Counted from the first letter of the stretch, positions 9,931 through 20,709 are shown. The stretch is 64,000 nt of DNA from Corythucha ciliata (GCA_038030265.1 CM075940.1:558001-622000); one strand, 5' to 3'. A program made the numbers and translations. The notes: a model not told the origin generated them from the sequence alone.

Positions 9931-10719
9931 GGCTCGGCGCACACTTGCGGCAAAAGTAATCTAGATTCCGCGTCACTTTAACGCCGCTTCCTAGCTCCTT
10001 CGATGCACACTTGTAAGCGAGATTCCGCGTCACTTAGCCAAGACCATCCAATTTTCAGTCTCTCTTAGGCGCCAATAGGAAATGGATCGCGCTCGTTCCG
10101 AGATTGTTAAAAAGAAAATTGTTTTTTTCTTATTTACTACGTAGAATAAGTATAGTAAGATACCTATTACAATCGCGAAAACGAGTGTAAAAGAAGTTAT
10201 GGATTTATCCCTATACATCGTGGATAGACATATTATGAAGGGGGCTTTTACTACTTGAATGAACGATCTTGGAGAAGATGAGTTCAAATTTTTCAATTAT
10301 TTCCGCATTTCAATACGATCCCTCGCTAATGAAAGCTCCGGAACTAAATAATATAATATAAGAAATAATAGATATGTAAAAAAACAAAAAAACTTGTTTA
10401 AACAAGTTATTGAATAAAGAATGAAGAAAATCTGGACGAAACTCTTTAAAAAATGAAGCTAAGGCCTCGGAATCAAGCGTCAAGTGTGCACTGCTCTATA
10501 GAATTCAATGTACCACTAGGTATCCCGCGGCAGAGATGGTAAGCTGCTTCCCCCAGAGACCAGATAACTTCTTCGAGGGACGCAAGATTCCGCGTCAACG
10601 CAGATACCTAGCCGCTTCCCGTGTACACTGCTCCATTCGTTTCAATGTATCCTCTTGGTATCTAGCTTACAAGTGACGCGGAATCTAGATTACGTTTGCC
10701 GCAAGTGTGCACCAGGCCT
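9931..10719. mobile_element. MITE with 48-bp TIRs
   Basis: The left end 9931-9978 and right end 10671-10719 are inverted copies with only a few mismatches. Both contain GCACACTTGCGGCAAA and GTAATCTAGATTCCGCGTCA or the complement. The internal 690 bp has no transposase. The motif AGATTCCGCGTCA also occurs subterminally near 10,020 and 10,588, as expected of repeated transposase-binding sites. No clear target duplication was found, so the superfamily (hAT-like or P-like) is uncertain. Confidence 0.85.
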
Positions 10720-10880
10720 AAACATGAATTCTCTACGGAAAATGACAGTGCCACCGAACAACGACAATATAAACCTTGTTTTTACAAATCCTTGACCTTT
10801 CTTCTTTTTTTATCTTGTTTTTCTTTCCTCTATCATGTTTTTTGATTTTGCAGAAATGTTAAAACTTTATTGTAATCCAG

Positions 10881-11138
10881 TTGCATTTTTTGTTTAGCTC
10901 ATCAGCAGACCTCACTCAAGATGGCGAAGGCAGTGACCGACCTCAAGGTATTAAGTCCGATGTCCTGTCCTCAAGAAATCATTTCATACCAACACGTTAT
11001 CAAAAAGAGTTTTACGAAGAGCAATGTCAATGTTGTAACGTCCGATATTGTTGGGGCCAGACGATGCACCCTTGCATAATCTTTGTTGATAAAAAGAAAA
11101 GACAAGTCCGTCAATTCGATGTGCGCGTTATGTTTTGA
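10881..11138 (+). CDS. Cys-rich open frame with downstream AATAAA, possible terminal host exon
   Basis: The frame is preceded by a pyrimidine-rich tract and a TTTAG acceptor-like site at about 10,895-10,899. It encodes a basic C-terminus with EEQCQCCNVRYCWGQ, a tight cysteine cluster, and ends at TGA (11,136-11,138). AATAAA follows within 15 bases. The arrangement of acceptor, short ORF, stop and polyadenylation signal is that of a last exon. The protein family is not recognised, and no transposon similarity is seen. Confidence 0.35.
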   Translation: MHFLFSSSADLTQDGEGSDRPQGIKSDVLSSRNHFIPTRYQKEFYEEQCQCCNVRYCWGQTMHPCIIFVDKKKRQVRQFDVRVMF

Positions 11139-11145
11139 GTTTTAG

Positions 11146-11151
11146 AAAATA
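11146..11151 (+). terminator. Candidate polyadenylation signal AATAAA
   Basis: AATAAA lies within 15 bases of the stop codon of the Cys-rich frame. A T/G-rich stretch follows at 11,170-11,200. Confidence 0.35.
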
Positions 11152-11487
11152 AAGTAGTTCGTGAAATCAATTGTTTATGTCTCGTCTTGTCTTGCGGAAG
11201 TGGAGTCTTGCAATGAGTAAAAACAAAAAAATTATGGGGTCGATTCAAGGATCGTGTATACATAAAACCATGTTCTTATAAAATTTACTTTATTAGTTTA
11301 AAATAAAATAAGATTAAGATCCTAACAAGTCACCACTAATTTCTCCCCGGGTCCCTGGAAGAAGAACAGAGCGTAGTTAATAATTAGTACCTACTGCCGC
11401 AGATGGCATCACCTCCCGGACCTCTCTGTTGGCTGGGGTGGTGACGACGTATTGCGTTTATGGTGGGGAGTGTGGCTTCAAGTGGGC

Positions 11488-11530
11488 AACCGCTATAAAA
11501 AGGGCCGCAGGACCAGAGAGTCAGATAGAT
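11488..11530 (+). promoter_or_regulatory. TATA-type core promoter candidate
   Basis: CTATAAAAAGG at about 11,492 is followed about 25-30 bases later by TCAGATAG, which resembles an arthropod initiator (TCAGT-like). It may belong to an LTR or host leader; no long ORF follows directly. Confidence 0.35.
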
Positions 11531-11711
11531 AGACAGAGAGATTGGACGAGATAGTCAGGCTTGAGACTTGAGTAACGAGAAATAGAGAATTGCAGTAAGT
11601 CAAAAAGGGAAATAGTTGAATAACATTACGGTTCAGTCAGTGAAGGATTAGTAAAGTGTAACAGGAATACGGAAAAGTTCGAAGAAGTGTGTAGCAGTGT
11701 AGTATGGTAAT

Positions 11712-11985
11712 TTTAGCTACAGGTGATTTAATAATGCATGTAATATAATGAACGCTTCTCCTTCCATTGTCCCCAAGAATTTCGATGGCTCGATCCATAG
11801 ATACCAGCCAGACAATTTTGAGGCATCGTTCCTCAGACCAAATATCCCTTTTCGAAACTCCCTTATTCCACGACTAAAAATCTTTAAAACGCCTACAGTA
11901 TTTCGTCCCAGTATCCCAATGTAATTGCTAAACTGTACGGTTCGCTCCATGGTAAAGACTTATGCTCAAAGAAGTATGATAAGTT
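11712..11985 (-). repeat. Dispersed repeat, copy 1 (partner at 63.6 kb)
   Basis: It shares ordered blocks with 63,630-63,866: TAGCTACAGGTGATT, CATGTAATATA, GAGGCATCGTTCCTCAGACC, ATGTAATTGC, GGTTCGCTCCATG, and CTCAAAGAAGTATGA then TTTTTTGACT. On the minus strand both encode MERT(V/M)QF and GLRNDASK, but neither frame is long. It is a low-copy element of about 250 bp of unknown class. Confidence 0.7.
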
Positions 11986-12181
11986 TTTTGACTAACCGTT
12001 TTTCCCGCCTTCTTGCGGGAAGAACTCCTTTTTTCACTTCTTTATCTTGTTCAACTCGTGTATCCAGAGAAAAAGAGTTGAAGGAGAATTTAAATTTAAA
12101 CAGGTTTCAAGCAATTTTTCTTGGTGAATCAGGACTCTTTTAGGATGATTTGACTTGCAAGTAAAATGTGATCAACAAGGT

Positions 12182-14287
12182 TATGGCTAGGATGAAATCA
12201 GCTTTTTCTGTTTTGGCTGTTCCCTCAGTTGACCTATACCAAGAATGAAAGCCACTCCACATTCAGCAGTGGTTGGACGTTTTGGGGCAGTTCCTGTAAA
12301 ACACTTTGAGTTTTCAGAGGGTGGTCGTGGACTCAAGGGTATTACTATTCGAAACCTATCTGATGAATTCGCATGCTCCAAGAACGTTCCTCTCAGCACA
12401 CCTGAAATTGTTTGGTTGTACAGCAAACAAAACAATTTTACTAGTGTTCCAGGGTGGAATAAGGTTATGGAACAACTGACAGCGGATTATCAGAGCACAT
12501 TCACTGCGTATCGTACTAGCCCTTCCATCTGACTACCACACCATATACACTGCATTGCTGATGGCTGCAGAGAAGTGTAAAGAAAGTGGCCAAAATACGT
12601 GACGGTGACCTTCGATCAGCCCCTATACACTAAAAGTCCGACGGATTATAGCTCATTCCACTGACCCGAGGCTGGAACATGTCGTTCCAAGGTTTTCATT
12701 TGCTCATGTCGTTCCTCGGCGCCATTGGGATCATTATGGAGGGTAGTGGTCTCACGGAGCTGTTCAACACCGTTTATGCCATGAATTAAATTAACAAGAT
12801 TATGTCTGGCCACGCATACTATAGGGCTGTACGAGCTCACTTTTTGGCTCACTCAGCCCTCATGAAAATCGTTATGGATATGAAGCCGAAAACGAAAACC
12901 GTTGCCGTTGGACGAAATTCTGTACAGCTTCGATGAATCGGTTATATTTGCTCCAAACCCTGAGGAATGCCGTAAAGTGAGAGAGAAGGTCGAGCAGCAA
13001 CTTAAGATGTTAATGGAACGTGGAGCCACAGCACAGCTATGGGTACAGTACATTGAACTCGTGAATCTCGTCAAAGTGTTCATCGTTTCTGAAAGAATGG
13101 GTAACTGGTCACAGCATCTTAAAACAGTGTGGCAGATGATTCCGTACTTCCATGCGTCAGGCCACTTTTTGTACGCTAAATGCGCCCATTTATATGTATT
13201 TACAAGATATGATAAACTTGGAGCAAGCGATGTCCATAAAAGAATATGACCAATTCGCAACGCAGGGTTTCTTTACGATTCGACGTGCACCAAACTTCTG
13301 GTGTGGCACATGGACTGATATGGTCATAGAGCAGTTTCTTATGAAGAACATGAAAGTGCAAGGAGGCCTCTCCCATGGAAGTGGTGACAAGGTGGACAAT
13401 GGGTATGTCTTCAGTGCAGCACGTCTCAGAACAAATCGAAACATTCTGTGGTGTTAAAATTCATACGTCAGACCAGCATGTAGCCCTGAAAGACTCAACC
13501 GTCCCAATAGGGATCAAAAGGATTCGAAAAAAATGCACGAATGGTTGATGCAGCATCTCCCCTTCCCAAACAACTCCTCTTTGTACTCAATTAGTTCGGG
13601 CGTTGCGGTTGACGAACGTGTCAATTGTCATCAGGCAAGAGCGGTGGGCGTTTCAGGCATCAACAATATTGTTGGTGACAACTTCGAAGATGTGAAATTC
13701 AAGCGAAAAGATCGAGTCCAGCCCCTTGCCACAATGAACAGTGCGATACGAATTGAAAACAACGAATTGATTCCTGTCAATCCCACAACATTATTCCAGC
13801 TTATTTCCGTCGCCAAACATTCAGAAGTTGACCTCAAGGAGTTCATGACCTATGATTTAGGACCGTACTCCATGTCTTTATTTGACAAAGGAACTATGAG
13901 GAAAGACACGAAATCAACATTATACAAACAGCTCAAGCCCGGACTCAATAACCAGTTGACAGGTTCAGTAAGATACATAATTGACGGGGATTTCTTACTA
14001 CATCGAGTTGTGTGGCCAACAAATGAGTCGTTCTCCGCCATCAGCGAGCGATACGTCGAGTATGTCCAACAAAAATACTCAGAGGCAGTCGTCGTCTTTG
14101 ATGGCTACCCCGACTTCCGTCAAGGGGGAACAAAGACGGCTGAGCGGATGAGGCGGTCAAGAAAATACGCTTCAGCTGACATGATTTTTGATGAATCAAT
14201 AATACCAACTGTGTCCAAGGATAATTTCCTAGCTAATCCCAGCAACAAGAGCAGGTTCCAAATATTCCAACAAAGATCGACGGGGTG
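12182..14287 (+). pseudogene. Decayed member of an unnamed large animal protein family (TFDQPLY / GFHLLMSFLG family)
   Basis: Ordered pieces in all three frames form one protein. They are YSKQNNFTSVPGWNKVMEQL (12,415), IYTALLMAAEKCKESGQ (12,545), TVTFDQPLYTKS (12,605), GFHLLMSFLGAIGIIMEGSG (12,692), SGHAYYRAVRAHFL (12,803), ATAQLWVQYIELVNL (13,025), a segment ending GFFTIRRAPNFW (13,295) and DMVIEQ, then an open 251-codon frame from 13,533 with SSGVAVDERVNCH, FKRKDRVQPLA, MSLFDKGTMRK and VVFDGYPD. I recall this combination from unannotated proteins in cnidarians, echinoderms, fish and arthropods; the function is unknown to me. At least four frameshifts or stops (for example TAA after TVYAMN, about 12,787) show decay. 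The VVFDGYPD segment recalls nuclease or phosphatase loops, but that is speculation. A second copy of the N-terminal half lies at 52.9 kb. Confidence 0.7.
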
Positions 14288-14369
14288 ATAGGAGCAGAAT
14301 TGTTCCTTTTCATAATGGGAGATACTAGAGTGGGGCAGTCATCTTGTGGGTCAGTAGCTATATGTACAT

Positions 14370-14708
14370 ACCCATCTAGGATTCGTCGTTATGGGTAACC
14401 TATCATCTTCCGATCAATCTTTTAGCGCTAGCCCTCTGTCCCTCATGTCGGTGGTCGAGAGTGACTCCAGAATCGAAACCCTCGTCAAAAAATGTTTGGA
14501 GTTGGAAGAGATTCCCGAGTTGGAGGTTGCAACCAGCAGCAAGGAGGAGTGTGAGCACCTTTATTCGAGCACAATGCATCACACAGAAAATGGAAAATAC
14601 GTGGTAGCACTGCCTTTCAGGGGGACTCCGGACGTTCTCGGGGACTCGTTCGGCTCGGCTATGAAACGGTTTAAACACCTAGAAGCGAAATTTAACGTTC
14701 CTGCCTAG
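14370..14708 (+). pseudogene. BEL/Pao pol fragment (between protease and reverse transcriptase)
   Basis: The frame contains ETLVKKCLELEEIPELE, SKEECEHLYSSTMHHTENGK, YVVALPFRG and LGDSFGSAMKRFKHLEAKF. This is the well-conserved segment preceding the reverse transcriptase of BEL/Pao elements (usually FWELEEVP, GRYVVxLPF, ALxRFxxLERRF). Trp is replaced by a Cys-Leu pair in this copy. Both flanks are lost: the protease is missing and the frame ends before the first reverse-transcriptase motif. It abuts the unnamed-family pseudogene upstream. Confidence 0.8.
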
Positions 14709-14983
14709 CAATTCTGGGTTTCACTCGATGGTAAAGCGAATTGAAAGCACTTTCGTCCATTCTGAAATAAGCAGTTCCGAAAGGCCTCTGGGTCTTCTGA
14801 GCTCAGCTCATCGAATCAAGCGCCCGTGTAAGCACGCAAGCGTCTCTGCCGATGCCGCGTTCATCTCGTCTCGTCACCCACGACTTGGTCCACCACCTGA
14901 TAGATCCACAACCATATCTAGGCCATTTCACTGAGAGTAACGCTATTTTCTGAGACGCTTGAAACTGAAAAACATCAACTAGA
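14709..14983. other. Unassigned spacer between BEL/Pao and piggyBac fragments
   Basis: Nothing recognised; no strong frame. Confidence 0.3.
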
Positions 14984-15422
14984 ATGAGAGCTCTGGTGCG
15001 GCGTCGTGGCGTTAATCGCACTGGGACGATGCGGGATAACCGAGTTCAAAAGAATGCCCCTCTTTCTTCAAAAAAGCAGATAGTGACAAATAAGCAGAGG
15101 GATAACGCGGTCGTCACAATAGCGTCGAATGTATTCGGTGTTGAGCCAGCGGTACCAGTCCGTAGGTGCTTTCAAAAGGATACGACGCATATCTATGTTT
15201 TCTGGCTCTTTCGTTTTGGCAGAGTGTAACAAAAACATAGGAGGCACGGACCTTATGGACCAGAACATAAACGCCTATCGGAAAATTTCGAAATCGGAAG
15301 TGGTACTGGCCCATCTTCACATGGTTCGTGGATGCAGCACTCGGAGAGAAAGGGTGGTAATGAATTGTATGGTAATGAAATGTGAAGAACCAAGCAGTGT
15401 CGCGCGAATCGCGATTGTTTGA
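14984..15422 (+). pseudogene. piggyBac transposase fragment
   Basis: TGTMRDNRVQKNAPL, then NAVVTIASNVFGVEP, matches the piggyBac catalytic core (usual form TGTxRxNR and DxxxVxxxSN). After a frame change, NIGGTDLMDQNINAYRK gives the GGVDxxDQ motif that holds the last catalytic Asp. The usual continuation, a Trp-rich stretch, is degraded and the frame ends at 15,422. About 150 of roughly 550-600 residues remain. No TTAA-flanked TIR was found. Confidence 0.8.
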
Positions 15423-15449
15423 TTTGCCAAAAAAATCTTCGAACGGTCA

Positions 15450-15745
15450 GTTTAAACTAATAAACTGACTGTAATTAAATTCAGCGATGAAGCTCTGTAA
15501 AGCAATGTCAAATAGTGTCGATCCCCCGATTATGAAATATCTGCGAAAACCCTCGAACTTTTGGTATTTTATTTTTTTCACTTGCAGTGACAACAGGGCA
15601 CGGGGAAGAAAATAGGAATTATAGGACATTACATTAGGATCCCCAAAGTTTTCAATACTATTGTAAAACATAATATCAATCAAACAACATAGAATAGAAT
15701 AATTATTCAAATACACAGTGTGCAAAAACATATTTATGAGAGTTT
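15450..15745. other. Non-coding spacer
   Basis: No recognisable feature. The minus-strand frame across it is uninformative. Confidence 0.3.
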
Positions 15746-16080
15746 TTCGGCCGATGAGTTGATGCAAAGGAGCCACCGTGCAGATTCATCATTCAGCCGA
15801 TTGCGGTGCTTCCGAATGACAAGAGAGGTCCTCGAAAAAAGTCTCTCAGCAGGCACAGATGTTGCCGGGATAGAAGGAAGTTTCGAGCCATTTTAGCCAA
15901 GACTGGATATTCATGTTCATGATGTTTCCACCATTGTAGGATATCTACAGTACCCGAAGCTCTGGGTTCACTCAAGTAGTTGTCCAGTTTTCGAACGCTC
16001 GAGTGAAACGTTGAAGCTCTTGACGATCTCGCATAAAATTGGTTGAAGTCGATCATGTCCTCTTCATCCAAAGCCAAATT
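15746..16080 (-). pseudogene. hAT transposase C-terminal dimerisation region
   Basis: The minus strand reads LDNYLSEPRASGTVDILQWW, a HEHEYPVLAKMARNFL stretch, then after a one-base frame change SIPATSVPAERLFSRTSLVI and RKHRNRLND. This is the canonical hAT C-terminus, including the conserved VPAERxFS. The frameshift at about 15,880 inactivates it. It probably belonged to the same element as 16,159-16,707, with the middle of the protein deleted. Confidence 0.85.
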
Positions 16081-16158
16081 GCTGGGGATATCTTCAACGC
16101 TACACGCTAGCTGTGCTGAGGGCTCTCTCGATTTATATTTATCATAAAGGGACTTGAA

Positions 16159-16707
16159 TTAGTCCATGCTCTTAACCTTAATTTCCTTCCCCCATGAAGT
16201 AAGGTCGAAGGTTTCGGATTTGTGCCTCTGGTCAAGGATCAGTACAATGCGTAAATCACCATTAAATGCAGTAAAATTCAACCCGTATTCTGTGATGCAC
16301 CCATGAAATATGTCGGCTATATCCTTCCCGGAATGACGTCCTTTGCAAGGGACAAAGTCCAGGGCCATGGACTGGTAATTCCATTCTTCATCGATGAAAT
16401 GGACCGTGATTCCGCAGTAAGAACGGCCAGCAATAGACGTCCAACCGTCGACCGTAAACGACACCTTAGAGTTGGATTTATCACTAAACAATTCCTTCAG
16501 CTTCCTTTGCAATTCGTCGAATCTTTTTTTGACCATGAGTCGAAGAGAGTATCTGTTGGAGAATATCATGCCAGGGCAAATCATTTTGAAGTACTGCGTT
16601 TCGCTGTCATTAAAAAAAGAGAACGGAAGATACTTCTTGCACACCCAGTCAACAGTGGCAGACGCAAACTGCAGGTCTTTGGAAATCTGAAAAAGAGAGA
16701 ATAGCAA
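16159..16707 (-). pseudogene. hAT transposase core exon
   Basis: An exon-like frame starts after a CTCTCTTTTTCAG acceptor at about 16,690. It contains FSNRYSLRLMVKKRFDELQ, then FTVDGWTSIAGRSYCGITVH with the first catalytic Asp (VDGWTS), and CKGRHSGKDIADIFHGCI. After FNGDLR it jumps to ILDQRHKSETFDLTSWGKE, which in hAT proteins lies more than 200 residues further on. A large internal deletion has therefore removed the second catalytic Asp region. A second fragment of the same family at 18.2-18.65 kb ends with a similar TSWGEKMK. Confidence 0.85.
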
Positions 16708-16709
16708 AG

Positions 16710-17480
16710 GTTAAATTCTGATCGTAATTATTCGTCAAAATAGAAATTATACAGGGCCAATAAAGGTTTAAAGAATTGGATGAAACCGCACATCGAAAAT
16801 GGAGTCCCTATTCTCAAAAGATTCAATTTTCCAAGTTATTTTCTAACGGACGTGACTTTTCTCACAATAATCTCAATTTCACAGCCGGTGTTCCGTATTT
16901 TTTTAAAATAGGCGACACATTGAGAAGATTTTCCAAACAGCTCCGCTAACGCTAACGTTAACGCTATTCACATTTCAACCAACGAAATGTTTACTACCCT
17001 TGCAACGCGTACACAAAAATTAATTTTGGCATTTACGGGACTGGTTGCAAAATCTCTCTATTTCTACATGAGATTTCCTTCCCGATACTTTAATTTGAGA
17101 CCTCCAAACAGTACCTACATAAAAATGTCGGAACCTCCGAATGTTTTAGTGAAACTGTGCAAATTCATTGCTTCCCAAAAGTTTTTATAGAGCATTCGGC
17201 TCTCGTAAAAAACGTACACTGATTCCTAAACTTTTCAATATCATTCTTGGATACATTTTATTGGGAAATCCTTGAAAAGTCGAGACAATTTAATTGTTTT
17301 GTTTCTGTTATTTTTCTTGATATTGGCATCAAACCAAAGTCGGGTCAACCTTGCATTGGATGTCTCAGACGTGTGACATCATACGAGACTGAAAAGGGCG
17401 TTTGACTGAAAAAACTAAATTTAGCGAATTTGGGCTTTTCTTCATGTTTCTTTGGGGGGAGGAGTGAGATGTATTAAATT
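16710..17480. other. Non-coding region
   Basis: AT-rich; no gene. A short frame at 16,987-17,190 has no motif. The repeat CGCTAACGCTAACGTTAACGC at 16,944-16,964 is a simple local repeat. Confidence 0.35.
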
Positions 17481-17485
17481 ATAAA

Positions 17486-17923
17486 GGCCTGTTCACATGC
17501 TGTATGTTTACGTTCGGTGGAGTCAATGCAACCAAACAAATTTATTCCCCCGGAAAATGAAGCATTTTGATAGGTTGCATAGACACCACACAACACAAAC
17601 ATAGAGCTTGTGAACGGTTAAAGCTGCGTTTAGATTTGAGAGTTTCTTGCTCTCGACTCGAGAGTACTCTCGAGAGCTTAACTCGCCAGTCTAAACGGGC
17701 CAGAGTTTTCGGGAAGAGCATCCTGGCACTTTCAGAGACTTGAACTCTCGACAGTTACTCTCACGTGTAATAGCACCATAAGCTCTGTTCACAAGCTCTG
17801 TGCAATGCGTCTGTGGAGTATATGCATACCCTATCAAAATGCTTCATTTTTCGAGGGAATAAATTTGGTTGGTTGCGTAGAATCCACACAACGCATCATA
17901 CATAGAGCTTGTAAACGGGTCTT
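17486..17923. mobile_element. Two inverted copies of a 135-bp MITE around a palindromic core
   Basis: Copy 1 (17,486-17,620) begins CTGTTCACA and ends TTGTGAACGG, so it has its own TIRs. Its interior has GCAACCAAACAAATTTATTC and AAAATGAAGCATTTTGATAGG. The complement of copy 2 (17,788-17,923) carries the same interior in the same order. The 165-bp centre is rich in CTCTCGA/TCGAGAG palindromes and is bounded by GTTTAGA/TCTAAAC, which looks like a second MITE. Confidence 0.8.
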
Positions 17924-17929
17924 AACAAA

Positions 17930-18235
17930 CAAAAACTATCACCCATTCTATTTACTGATTATTATACTTGTTATTTAATTTTTAACGACCAATGAGGACT
18001 ATGGCAAATAATTACGGCAATCACGTCAACCCTCGTACCTAAAGTTTGTATATAACTCGACCAAATTCTAATGGGACTTAAAAAAAAAAAAAATCCAGAA
18101 GTTGATGCTTTTTTTTTGGAGTAGAGGGATGTCAAGTCAAGAAGATTCTTGATCTGCAGGGTCGTCCATGTCCTCAGACGTTGTAGGAGAAGAATCGTTT
18201 CGTTCAAAGTACTTATCGTAACGCTCCTTCTAACT
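17930..18235. other. Probable downstream hAT remnant, unresolved
   Basis: The minus strand keeps no clear domain. Homopolymer runs (A12, T9) interrupt all frames. It lies directly 3' of the hAT fragment and may be its decayed continuation. Confidence 0.25.
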
Positions 18236-18237
18236 TC

Positions 18238-18651
18238 CTTCTTTCATTTTTTCCCCCCATGAAGTCATATAGAACATTTCGGTTTTTTGTCGGGGATCCT
18301 GTATCAAAATAACACAAATTATCCACTTAGGCAAACGGTAGTGTTACAGCAATTTGTCCCGAGCAGCTTGGAACACCAAAACAAGAATTTCATCTACCGC
18401 ATTCCTGTCTTCTTTCTCGTCAAGTCCTTTAACGGCGCTTTCGACCTTATCGATGAGCAGATTACAGGCAACGACCACGAAGAGGGAAGCGTGGCGTTCT
18501 TTTCCCTACTGAGTTTGCTCGAAACTTGCTTAAAGGGTATCAAAATCTTATGAATTCTGTGCAGCAGGGTCCACTCCTGCTCTGTAACCGTGAAGCTGCC
18601 CAAAGACGAATCCGTATCGCATAAAAAATTGATTCCATTCTTCAGTTTCAA
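18238..18651 (-). pseudogene. hAT transposase middle fragment
   Basis: The minus strand reads NGINFLCDTDSSLGSFTVTE, QEWTLLHRIHKILIPFKQVS and KLSREKNATLPSSWSLPVI, the typical hAT helical insertion (EWxxLxxIxxxLxPFxxxTxxLSxExxxTL). A second frame then gives QDPRQKTEMFYMTSWGEKMK, parallel to the TSWGKE segment at 16.2 kb. The two are probably copies of the same family. Several frameshifts are present. Confidence 0.75.
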
Positions 18652-18659
18652 CCCTGAAT

Positions 18660-19150
18660 TGGTACTGTTGAAGAACCTACCCTTGTTGGTACCTATTCAC
18701 GCCTCGCAGGCGTATACTTCGATAATTTCAACCTAAACGCTCCAAAAATGAAATAATTACTGCCTCACGAGTACATTCAATTGATACAGTGACAGAGCAG
18801 TGAAAAATGTTTCATTCCATGCTCAGAATAATAAAATAATTCATTTTCAATCAGAAGTGTCGAAAATATTCATTTTCATGGAACTTTGTGGTGCTGCTCC
18901 CAGCAAGTTAACACCAACTGCGTGAGATGGGCAAGGGGTGTGTAAATAAATCACCAACTCTCTCGTATTCTCCCTGCAGGCAAGTCAAGGGCCACCTTTA
19001 GCCTTACAAATGCTCTCTATTTCAAAATTCGATTATCCCTTGTCAAGATGCAACAACTGCTAGTCTGTCCACGCCAAGTGTAAATCTTTCGGATGTCACT
19101 TTTTTAAAATGCTCGCCTTCTATGCCAGGTGTTTTATGATTTGCATACCT
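18660..19150. other. Non-coding region
   Basis: No gene or repeat recognised. Confidence 0.35.
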
Positions 19151-19160
19151 GCCTCCGTAT

Positions 19161-19570
19161 TTAAGAAGATTCCACTAAGTGCTCGTTTTTACTTTCGTTT
19201 CTACATTTCTTGCATTTCTCATTAGCGAGTATGTCGGGGGTTATTCCAGCGATTTCGGCCTGGATGTCAGCTCTCAGGTCCTCTAGAGTGTTTGGGCGGT
19301 TGATGTAAACACGGGATTTTAAGAAACCCCATAAAAAGAAATCGCAAGGCGTCAAGTCAGGAGAGCGCGGAGGCCACGCTAAATCACCCCTTACGGAGAT
19401 GAGGCGGCCGGGGAAGTGTTGTCTCGACGGCAAACGCTCGTTCCTCGTTATTCCAACGCATGGTGAACGCTACGTTGGCCAGGTAACAAAACTTTGAAAC
19501 CTTCCGTCCCCTACAGTCGGAATGGCGCGCATTTCAAAAAAGGAAACTAACTTGCCTCACCCTGTAGTAG
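19161..19570 (-). mobile_element. Internally deleted mariner/IS630-type transposon remnant
   Basis: The minus strand starts near 19,567 with CTACAGGGTGAGGCAAGTTA, a likely terminal sequence. ATG at 19,461 opens MRWNNEERAFAVE, the N-terminus of a common insect mariner-like transposase. Directly after it, in another frame, comes HFPGRLISVRGDLAWPPRSP then DLTPCDFFLWGFLKSRVY, the C-terminal catalytic region with the last Asp (SPDLTPCDFFLW). About 250 residues are therefore missing between them, and the junction is out of frame. The element ends near 19,161. Such deletion derivatives depend on transposase supplied elsewhere. Confidence 0.8.
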
Positions 19571-20515
19571 TAAAATACACGAGGTATTTTCGGCTGTTCC
19601 AAGAATAGTGATATTGCTTTACATATTTCGGCTGCCCCCGGAGTGTTAATAATATTGCATACCCCCAGAATAAAACCCAGCTTTGAGTAGATGAGTTTCT
19701 TGGTATCAACTTCGTGCCATATTGTTATGAGTTGTCAAAACTGTGTGTGCTTCAAAGAGTCACCCCCATGTTGAGTCAGTCGTCATCCATCCATCTTCTG
19801 GGGTTTATCGAAAAGTCTCAACTGCCCGTTATTAAGGGATTGATGTCACCACTGTAAAAAGAGATGCGAAGAGTGACATCGATCGTTTACTCGGCATAAT
19901 ATTCCATGTCCGTAAGCAACGCGAGCTTTGCCTGTCACAGTAGTACTTAATATTTTTTGCCACTGCACTCCTTACAAGGCTGTACAATAAACTCTGTCAT
20001 GGGAACTATAAATTATACTCTTGCACGGATTATTCCGTACATTGCTGAAGGAGTAACAAACACTTTACTACATTTTTGTTACGCGCTAAGGGAAATTTCA
20101 CTGCGCCTTCCTTTATGAAGTAACGAGGTACCAGCTATATTTAATAGTTTTTGTTGATTTTTGCGTGTCAAAGTAATATTGGCTGTAGCCATGAGCAAAT
20201 CTTACTTAAAAATATCAGCCCGGGTTTTCCGTGTACGCTTGACTATATTTTCAGGCGCATTTACATTTAAATTAATTTATTTGATTTTCCAATTTACACG
20301 GTACAAGAAGAAAAACTATATCTCAAATCCTCACCGTGAAACCCTTCTCAACCTATTTGGAAAAAGTAACGTTTAAATACAAAATTCTTATCTCTCAAGG
20401 AACGCTATCAGTAGTAGCTAGTGAACTCCTGTATACAGTAATTGTCTTGGATTTAGCCAGAATCCCTTAATATTTCTACCAATATTTATAGTGAATGTGA
20501 TTTAGTAATGTAGGT
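19571..20515. other. Non-coding region
   Basis: No feature with support. A 71-codon basic, hydrophobic frame at 20,161-20,376 has no motif. Confidence 0.35.
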
Positions 20516-20516
20516 A

Positions 20517-20704
20517 AGGGAACGTATAAGTATTGTTTTGTGCCGCAATGTTCTAACGCTACCGTGACAACACCCGACAAATTATTCATATCGGTTCCGA
20601 AGACCGAACCCATGAGGACGAAATGGTTTAGATTAGAGCATGTCAGCTAGAAGAACAAGGACCGCTTAAATCGACCTATTATTGTTGTGAAGACCACTTC
20701 GACG
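20517..20704 (+). pseudogene. THAP zinc-finger exon
   Basis: The frame reads YCFVPQCSNATVTTPDKLFI, then SVPKTEPMRTKWFRL, and in a second frame STYYCCEDHFDV. The spacing (C-x4-C, then a conserved Pro and Trp, then C-x2-H) is that of the THAP DNA-binding domain. A consensus splice donor (ACGTAAGTA) follows the HFDV segment at 20,703. A TAG in the middle (about 20,647) and the frame change suggest a decayed copy. THAP domains occur both in host regulators and in P-element-type transposases. No P-element core was found nearby, so the origin is open. Confidence 0.7.
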
Positions 20705-20709
20705 TAAGT

